A stretch of DNA of 64,000 bases from Symmachiella dynata (lineage in GTDB: Bacteria; Planctomycetota; Planctomycetia; Planctomycetales; Planctomycetaceae): positions 1,665,001-1,729,000 of the forward strand of contig NZ_CP036276.1 of the NCBI RefSeq assembly GCF_007747995.1. Direction: 5' to 3'. Made by a program: the position numbers and the translations under genes. Of the stretch, positions 58,728-64,000 are shown in pieces. A model generated the notes under the pieces. That model was given only the letters and a program-made list of their open reading frames with translations. It did not search any database and was not told the origin of the DNA. Each line of letters opens with the position of its first letter. The stretch's first letter is position 1.

Positions 58728-59882
58728 ATGCGCATGTCGCTTCGCATTATTGCCATTGTTCTTGGATTCTTCGCGATCTCCGCTGATTCACAGTGCGATG
58801 CCGCCGATCCCCGAAAGCCGGGACCTTACACCGTGGGGGTGCGGACAGAAGTTTTTGTGGATGACCAGCGCGAATGTGCCATTACGGGCAAGCCGCGCAC
58901 CTTGGTGACAGAGATTTGGTACCCGGCGGACCAGGGATCAGAAAAACAACCGCTCAATAAGTTCAGCGATTTCTGGGGAACACCGGCTGGTGTTGCTGCA
59001 GGCAAAATCGTCATCGGACGGTTTGGCGGCCAGTTTGACAAAGTCGAAGAGACATTCAAAAACATCGCACATCGGAATGCAAAAATCGATGCGGGCTCAT
59101 TTCCACTGTTGGTGTTTTCGCACGGCAACGGGGGCTTTCGCCATCAAAATACTTATCAGGCAGAGTATCTCGCCTCGCACGGGTATATCGTGGCTGCGGC
59201 GGATCACACGGGAAATGCGGCGACGACGATTCTGCCCGGCCAGATCGTACCCTATAGCTTGGACACGCGCGAGCCGGAGCGGCGTGACGATCGCCCCCAT
59301 GATGTCTCATTTCTGATCACCCATTTGAGTGAGCTGAGTGCCTCGGGGGATCACTGGTTGCGAGATCGTATTGCCGACGGCCAGATCGGAGCTTTCGGCC
59401 ATTCGTTTGGCGGCTTTACGGTTTGCCGCGCTGCGGAATTGGATCCGCGCATCAAAGCGATTATTCCCATGACTTTGACTGATGCCTTGCGCGACATGCC
59501 GGAAAATAATGACTGCAAAATCCCGCTGCTCTTAATCTTGGGGGATACCGACCGGACAGTGGGAGAAGGGGGAAACAACCGCAGTATTGCCTATTTCGAA
59601 AAGGCGGCTGACCCGAAATATCTGCTCAACTTTAAAAATGCCGGTCACTATACTTTTACGGAGATGACGCAAATCAATACGAACTGGGGCGATGGTATTG
59701 GCATCGAAAAGGGGAAGGACGGCAGTCCTGACCTTACGTTTTCCGACGCGCTGGAAGACCAACGAATTACCAACGAGTATTCCGTTGCGTTCTTCGACAC
59801 GTTTCTCAAAGACTCCGCAGCGGCTAGGAAATTTCTTGACCAGAACCACTACCCCCAAGAGGTAGACTACCGGCGGGATTAG
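58728..59882 (+). CDS. Secreted alpha/beta hydrolase (PAF-acetylhydrolase/dienelactone-type)
   Basis: The 384-aa product has a signal peptide (RIIAIVLGFFAISADS). PLLVFSHGNGGFRHQN holds the oxyanion loop. GQIGAFGHSFGGFTVCRAA is the nucleophile elbow GHSFGG. LLILGDTDRTV supplies the catalytic Asp and NAGHYTF the His. This complete triad in the platelet-activating-factor-acetylhydrolase-like layout indicates an exported esterase. The substrate is unknown. An unusual IGRFGGQFDKVEETF segment lies between the first strands. Confidence 0.85.
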   Translation: MRMSLRIIAIVLGFFAISADSQCDAADPRKPGPYTVGVRTEVFVDDQRECAITGKPRTLVTEIWYPADQGSEKQPLNKFSDFWGTPAGVAAGKIVIGRFGGQFDKVEETFKNIAHRNAKIDAGSFPLLVFSHGNGGFRHQNTYQAEYLASHGYIVAAADHTGNAATTILPGQIVPYSLDTREPERRDDRPHDVSFLITHLSELSASGDHWLRDRIADGQIGAFGHSFGGFTVCRAAELDPRIKAIIPMTLTDALRDMPENNDCKIPLLLILGDTDRTVGEGGNNRSIAYFEKAADPKYLLNFKNAGHYTFTEMTQINTNWGDGIGIEKGKDGSPDLTFSDALEDQRITNEYSVAFFDTFLKDSAAARKFLDQNHYPQEVDYRRD

Positions 59883-60131
59883 TCGAGAAGTGCAACGTCG
59901 GGTGCACAATCGAAGTCGCATCAGGTCACTTCAATTCTCCCAACTCAATACAGGCAACGCTCGCGGTTTGCTACGTGGTTATTTCGCAACATCTACTGAA
60001 TTCAGGGGGGAGAATTGCCGAGGGCAGGGGGCAATTTACCGGCAATCGGCGGGATTTTCCGAGCGGACTCTAAAAGCAAGCTAGAGTTCGAGGGTTAATC
60101 ATTGTTCGCCCCCTTGTTCAGGAGAGACGTT
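59883..60131. other. Intergenic region
   Basis: About 250 bp between the hydrolase and the TIGR03067 gene. aggagag before 60132 is the only feature. Confidence 0.35.
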
Positions 60132-60575
60132 ATGAGATTTGGTATTGCGATGAGTTTGGCAGTCAGCATGTTGATGGGGGCCGGCGCGCCGGAAAACGAC
60201 GCGGCACCGACTTGCGGCACATTGAATGGCGTCTGGAGATTGAGCAGCGGCGAAGCGGATGGCAAAGCCCTTTCGAAATCAGAAATGAAGGATGCGAAGT
60301 TGGTCATCAAAGGGGACCAATACCGCGTCACGTTGCCTGAAATGGGAACTTTCACCGGGACGCAAATTCTGGACGCGACGCAGGCCCCCAAGACCATCGA
60401 CATCACCGATGCGACCGGTCCACACAAAGGCAAAACCAGCCTGGGTCTCTACGAACACAAAGGAAACGAATTCCGCGTGGTCTTTGCCCCAGCAGGGGAA
60501 CCCCGTCCGACGAGTTTCAAGCCCCAACCCGAAAGCGGCCAATGGATGCACGTCTGGAAACGCGTCCAGGAATAA
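60132..60575 (+). CDS. TIGR03067-domain secreted protein
   Basis: ATG 60132 (MRFGIAMSLAVSMLMG) follows AGGAGAG. The 147-aa product has a short signal peptide, then LNGVWRLSSGEADGKALSKSEM, LVIKGDQYRVTL, PKTIDITDATGPHKGKTSLG and GLYEHKGNEFRVVFAPAGEPRP. These are exactly the sequence of motifs of the TIGR03067 family, which is largely planctomycete and of unknown function. It is followed by a strong terminator. Confidence 0.88.
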   Translation: MRFGIAMSLAVSMLMGAGAPENDAAPTCGTLNGVWRLSSGEADGKALSKSEMKDAKLVIKGDQYRVTLPEMGTFTGTQILDATQAPKTIDITDATGPHKGKTSLGLYEHKGNEFRVVFAPAGEPRPTSFKPQPESGQWMHVWKRVQE

Positions 60576-60613
60576 CCCGCCGCGGTTGGTAGAGATTGTT
60601 GAGTGAATGCATG

Positions 60614-60646
60614 ACGCCCCGAGATTCTTCTTGGGGCGTTTTTTTT
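60614..60646 (+). terminator. Rho-independent terminator
   Basis: acgcccc (60614-60620) pairs with ggggcgt (60633-60639) across 12 bases and is followed by TTTTTTT. It ends the TIGR03067 transcript. Confidence 0.88.
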
Positions 60647-60733
60647 GATGCAGAGGTGGTTCACTCCATTCCCCCAACTCCGCCCGCAACTGCAGCAAGA
60701 CGCGTGACTTTATAACTCCAATGTACCTGAGCG

Positions 60734-61231
60734 CTATTCATTTTGCGGATCTGGTTCCAGCGCCCAATCCACAATCTCTTCAATTGTCGGTTCGTATTCT
60801 CCCATTGCGCGGCCGCCACCCCACGTGTTTGTCGAAGCATCGTAATCCGGTGGATAGAAGATCAAATTTGAAGCATGGGCTCGCGGAACATTGGCGTCAA
60901 AGATCGCCATGTATACCTCGTAGTCGGGATAGCCATTCTGCAACATGGCACGGCGGACGATCTCAATGAGTTCACCTCGTGACACGTCTGGAACAGGTTT
61001 GATCAGGCGCGCGTTAATGACTCGGCGAACCCAGTCGGCATGGTCTTCACCACCATAGATGCCTTGGAAATATTCGAATGGAAAATTTTCTTGCGAGAGT
61101 TCGTTAAACTCCTTGAGCCATTCGTCATATTCACCCGGCCTCGCCCCATCGATTTTTGAGGCGAGATCCGCTAATCGGGCAATGAGGGCTTCGTCAAGTT
61201 TTGGCGGTAGAAGTTCAGGACGTAGATTCAT
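60734..61231 (-). CDS. Unrecognised 165-aa protein
   Basis: The ATG at 61231 (MNLRPELLPPKLDEALI) gives 165 aa. IARLADLASKIDGARPGEYDEW, LSQENFPFEYFQGIYGGEDHADWVRRVIN and LIEIVRRAMLQNG are charged helices. The end DEYEPTIEEIVDWALEP-like is acidic. No signal peptide or motif is visible. It looks like a soluble SMI1/KNR4-like or immunity-type protein, but that is a guess. A longer in-frame start to 61348 lacks support. Confidence 0.6.
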   Translation of the reverse strand: MNLRPELLPPKLDEALIARLADLASKIDGARPGEYDEWLKEFNELSQENFPFEYFQGIYGGEDHADWVRRVINARLIKPVPDVSRGELIEIVRRAMLQNGYPDYEVYMAIFDANVPRAHASNLIFYPPDYDASTNTWGGGRAMGEYEPTIEEIVDWALEPDPQNE

Positions 61232-61565
61232 TGGAAAAGTTTCTCGTAATTGTAAGTCTGAGCTAACAGTGCGGTGACGTGAACTTGCCGACATACATAC
61301 CGGGTGGGAATTAACATCCCTATTAGTGGAACCCAAACTCCTTAGCAAACCTGAATCATCCGCCGATGCCTGCGAGAGATGACGTCAACAGGTACTTTGG
61401 TTGGTCCAACTTCTCAGGATGCGCCAGATAATGATCAACTTTATAACGCAGTTTCGATTCGGCATGGAACATTCCAATTCTGCTGCAAACTGTATGCAGT
61501 AAATGTGTGGCTAACCACCAAAAAGGCCACTCTGTCGTCCAAAATCCCATCATGGCGATGGGTGC

Positions 61566-61582
61566 CACTGGCTCTGCCAGTG
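61566..61582. repeat. REP-like palindrome (copy 3)
   Basis: cactggctctgccagtg: perfect 7-bp stem CACTGGC/GCCAGTG with a 3-base loop. Confidence 0.65.
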
Positions 61583-61699
61583 TTTTTGCCGTGGCTGCTA
61601 TAGCGATCCCTACCTGAGTAGAATAAACGAAGTTGCGGTCGTAGGGGCATCACAATCTCACCGTCAATTGAAACCTCTGGTTGTATTCATCCAAGAAAT

Positions 61700-61716
61700 C
61701 ACTGGCAAAGCCAGCG
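61700..61716. repeat. REP-like palindrome (copy 4)
   Basis: cactggcaaagccagcg: one change in the right arm relative to copies 2 and 3. Confidence 0.55.
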
Positions 61717-61744
61717 GTTGGTCGTCATTGACGGTAGAGGTGCG

Positions 61745-62353
61745 TCAATCCAATTCCCCCAACTCCGCCCGCAACCGTCGCAGGACGCGTGACTTGGCTT
61801 GTCGGACGGCCTGTGGGGTGCTGCCTAATTCTTTTGCGGCTTGGGGGGCGCTACAGCCTTCTAGGGCGGTGAGGCGGAAGGCGTTCCAGGTGCTTTCTTG
61901 GAATTCGGTGCGGATCATTTCTAAAGCGCGGTGGATGAGGCGGGTGACCGGGGGGGAGGTGGGGCTGCCTTCTTCTGTGTCGGGTTCGCGGTCGGGGACT
62001 TCGATCAGTTGCGCATGCGCGGCTGTGCCGCCGGCGGCTTGAGGTTTGCCGTGTTGGTTGCGGGCGAAGTCGCGGATTTTGTTGCGGGTGATCGTCCACA
62101 GCCAACCGCGAAAGGTGTCGCCGTCGCGATCGTCGTGGAAACTTTCGATCGCCAATGAAACGGCGCGAAACACCTCTTGCACCACGTCAGCGGAATCTTC
62201 AGCGGCCAGGCCTGTGCGGCGGCACCAATGATAGACCAGCGGGCCGTACAATTCCGACAGCCGTGCCCACGCCGCCGGTTCCTGTCGCCGCACGCGCGAG
62301 ATCAGACTGGACGACGTTGAGTGCGCGTCTTTCGCCGGAGTCCGTGTCGACAT
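61745..62353 (-). CDS. ECF-type RNA polymerase sigma factor
   Basis: The 202-aa protein is a sigma-70 family ECF factor. RRQEPAAWARLSELYGPLVY and SADVVQEVFRAVSLAIESF are region 2. FRGWLWTITRNKIRDFARNQ is region 2.4, which reads the -10 element. FRLTALEGCSAPQAAKELGSTPQAVRQAKSRVL is region 4, the HTH for -35. No anti-sigma gene is adjacent; the convergent or upstream genes do not resemble one. Planctomycetes have many such factors. Confidence 0.9.
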   Translation of the reverse strand: MSTRTPAKDAHSTSSSLISRVRRQEPAAWARLSELYGPLVYHWCRRTGLAAEDSADVVQEVFRAVSLAIESFHDDRDGDTFRGWLWTITRNKIRDFARNQHGKPQAAGGTAAHAQLIEVPDREPDTEEGSPTSPPVTRLIHRALEMIRTEFQESTWNAFRLTALEGCSAPQAAKELGSTPQAVRQAKSRVLRRLRAELGELD

Positions 62354-62416
62354 ATTTCAGGTGCGCCTTTGTGGTCGATGTGTGGCAAGTGAGACAATAC
62401 ACAGGTCCGCGACAAC

Positions 62417-63682
62417 TTATCGGGCAGGCGGAGGGCTGGGTGTTCCATGGTCGCGATTGATGGCTTCGATATCGAGAGATAATTCCTTGGGGTCCGTGAA
62501 TAGCCGGAAGGGAATCCTCCCCAACCCCTTGGTCACATTCAGAAAACGGGTGTCGCTGAGTTGGTCGTTGGTCACGTTGCGAATAAAAATCCCGACGACC
62601 TGCTCGGGATGCGATTGGGCTGTGGCACTATAAATCTCCGGATCTTTTTCGCCCGAATCACCGATCAGCAAAAAACGCCGCTGGGGGTAGGCGGCCAGGA
62701 TTTGTTCGATTGCGTTGAGTTTAGCCTCTTGGGGAGACTGGAGCATGTCCGCCGCGGTGCTGGGCTTCTTGAGACGAAAATGTTTCAACGCGAACGAGCC
62801 GCGCGGCAATTTCTCGGCATCAAAAAATTCCAGCAAGGGGAGATAGAGTTGCCAAGGGCTGCCAGAGACATAGTGAAAGGCGAACCCCTTGCGGGCGCAG
62901 GCCTGGTACAACTCCGGCATGCCGGGAGCGGATTGGAATTTGAACAAAAACGTGTTTTCCAAGACGGCTTCCGCATCGGTGACTTCGCTATGTTTGATCG
63001 TGTCGTCGATGTCGGAGATGATCGACAACCCCGTCGGCGGGACCAGATACGCGCGGCCCACGAATCTTCGCAGGTCAGATGTTCGAGTGACCGCTTCAAA
63101 CGGGAGGAACGCAGTTTGGCCATGTCGGACGATCAGGTTCTGGATGTCGGCATCGCGCAGGCGGATGGTGTTTTCGAAATGTCCGTTCGCTTCGGATTTG
63201 CCGATATTCACCACGCGATTGCCGATTCGAATCGAGATGTCCTGTCCCCGTTCATTGTCGACGAGAAAGTGGTCTAAAATACGGATTAGGTTCAGCGATT
63301 TGCGAGCATCCTCGTCCGAATCGGCCAAGCGGCTGATGGCAATGGCCATCGCGCTGCGCCGCAGCGGATTGACGGTGGGCTCATAAACCACGCCATGGAT
63401 GGGAATGACCCAGGTCGCGCCGTCGTTGTCGAGATGGGCTGACGTTTCATAAAAGACGACGACTTCGTCTCGATTGATGTCTGAAGCCTTTGCCGCTTCC
63501 TTGATCTGGCGGGCCTGAGCGGCGTTGGGTCGTGGCAGCTCCTGCCCCCAGCCGGTGCTGATCGCAATTTGGGCAAATAACAAATTCGCCGTAGCAAACG
63601 TCACGACGTAGCGTGGGAATCGCGCGCAATTCCGGTTCTCGGATGAGGCCGGTCGTCGATTTTGACGAGGTTCAAATTGCAT
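62417..63682 (-). CDS. APP1/DUF2183 domain protein, phosphatidate phosphatase-like
   Basis: The ATG at 63682 (MQFEPRQNRRPASS) gives 421 aa; extension to 63814 lacks a ribosome site. A hydrophobic stretch (VVTFATANLLFAQIAIS) near the start is a possible signal anchor. WVIPIHGVVYEPTVNPLR starts the family domain. LSIISDIDDTIKHSEV is the catalytic DxDxT motif, and FLLIGDSGEKDPEIY is the second HAD motif, as in yeast App1. The family dephosphorylates phosphatidate or a similar lipid. The gene lies upstream of the ECF factor in the same direction. Confidence 0.82.
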   Translation of the reverse strand: MQFEPRQNRRPASSENRNCARFPRYVVTFATANLLFAQIAISTGWGQELPRPNAAQARQIKEAAKASDINRDEVVVFYETSAHLDNDGATWVIPIHGVVYEPTVNPLRRSAMAIAISRLADSDEDARKSLNLIRILDHFLVDNERGQDISIRIGNRVVNIGKSEANGHFENTIRLRDADIQNLIVRHGQTAFLPFEAVTRTSDLRRFVGRAYLVPPTGLSIISDIDDTIKHSEVTDAEAVLENTFLFKFQSAPGMPELYQACARKGFAFHYVSGSPWQLYLPLLEFFDAEKLPRGSFALKHFRLKKPSTAADMLQSPQEAKLNAIEQILAAYPQRRFLLIGDSGEKDPEIYSATAQSHPEQVVGIFIRNVTNDQLSDTRFLNVTKGLGRIPFRLFTDPKELSLDIEAINRDHGTPSPPPAR

Positions 63683-64000
63683 ACAAAAATCCTCCAGCAA
63701 TACGTGGCATCCGTGGAGCGTCTTGCTGAGTTGTCTTCGCGAAAGCCGGAGCGTCTTGGTTCGCTTTCGCGGGGTTGCCGCCTTCATTCTTCGGCACTGC
63801 GGCGCGAATCGCAAGGCTGGTTGGGTTCATCGATTAAAAAACATCTGTGGTCGTCATCGCTCGACTGATTCCTATTTGGTTCGACCGTTGCGCGGCTTAG
63901 TCTTTTACTTGTAAGCGGAACCGATACAATATCCAAACCAACGCAAGGTGAGTAACGAACGGACAAACGGTTTTTGCCATTAAAGGTACCCTCTGCCATG
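63683..64000. other. Window end without an assignable gene
   Basis: About 318 bp. A minus-strand ATG at 63999 starts a 71-codon frame whose composition does not look coding. Nothing else is visible. Confidence 0.35.

Larger units (their letters stand above)
61232..61744. other. Intergenic region with two CACTGGC palindromes
   Basis: About 510 bp with no gene and two REP-like palindromes (61566, 61700). It should contain the promoter of the gene ending at 60734. Confidence 0.4.

Noticed and set aside
63784-63999. 71-codon minus-strand frame at the window end
   Set aside because: Composition is not coding-like and nothing recognisable is present. It could be a gene start only if supported by sequence beyond the window.

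Overview
The window looks like chromosome of a planctomycete (inferred). The clues are a TIGR03067-type small secreted protein, an APP1/DUF2183 protein, an ECF sigma factor, a heavy-metal RND system with a Cys/His-rich exported companion, and short CACTGGC...GCCAGTG palindromes between genes. No rRNA and no CRISPR array is visible. One complete tRNA, Arg(ACG), is present.

1-9.9 kb (all minus): two nuclease-type genes (EEP family, DEDDh exonuclease), then a compact oxidative gene set: a DUF839/PhoX-like protein, an unrecognised 328-aa protein, a ferritin-like protein of the VioB/RebD-associated type, a GMC flavoenzyme with an FAD-SLDH-like small subunit, a berberine-bridge-type flavoenzyme with both covalent-FAD residues, and a Dabb-like protein. 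A complete IS5/IS4-type insertion sequence (10201-11177, 25-bp terminal repeats) follows.

11.5-30 kb: a first mobile region. A CHC2/Toprim primase-like gene diverges from a replication-relaxation-like gene and a large TraD/VirD4-like ATPase. Accessory genes follow: a HExxH protein, an HNH nuclease, a RelE/ParE toxin-antitoxin pair, an XRE regulator with its own dyad operator facing a 34-residue gene, a DUF932 protein, a YkgJ cysteine-cluster protein with an in-frame stop, a HExxxH protein, and a winged-helix protein with a possible RNA-polymerase alpha-CTD-like tail. Decayed phage-like coding sequence and a tyrosine recombinase come next. The recombinase 5' end overlaps an 11-6-11 bp inverted repeat shaped like a recombination core site. 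A NACHT-type NTPase (30.3-33 kb) is a candidate phage-defence gene.

34.1-44.1 kb: a second mobile region, all plus strand until the integrase. Small genes lead into an E2-like protein, a membrane-anchored E2-like paralogue lacking the catalytic Cys, a JAMM/JAB peptidase and an E1/ThiF enzyme. A membrane coiled-coil protein, a second TraD-like ATPase, a second replication-relaxation-like protein, an excisionase-like HTH protein and a tyrosine integrase beside tRNA-Arg complete it. This ubiquitin-like conjugation/deconjugation cassette, built into a plasmid-type replication/transfer module, is the most interesting content. The two mobile regions share the TraD + replication-relaxation pair and a ~95-aa small protein family, so they are relatives.

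44.1-47.8 kb: junk-rich boundary with a partial second copy of tRNA-Arg plus flank, a truncated phage baseplate-like fragment, a GNAT gene, a PAS/HTH-like gene, a membrane protein, and a 126-bp MITE with 8-bp target duplication next to a tRNA-like fragment.

47.8-64 kb: ordinary chromosome with metal handling (HMA protein, MerT fused to a Cys-rich metallochaperone, divergent MerR with a classic 20-bp-spacer promoter), an ankyrin protein, two TPM-domain proteins, a CusB/CusA-type efflux pair, an alpha/beta hydrolase, a TIGR03067 protein, an ECF sigma factor and an APP1-domain protein.
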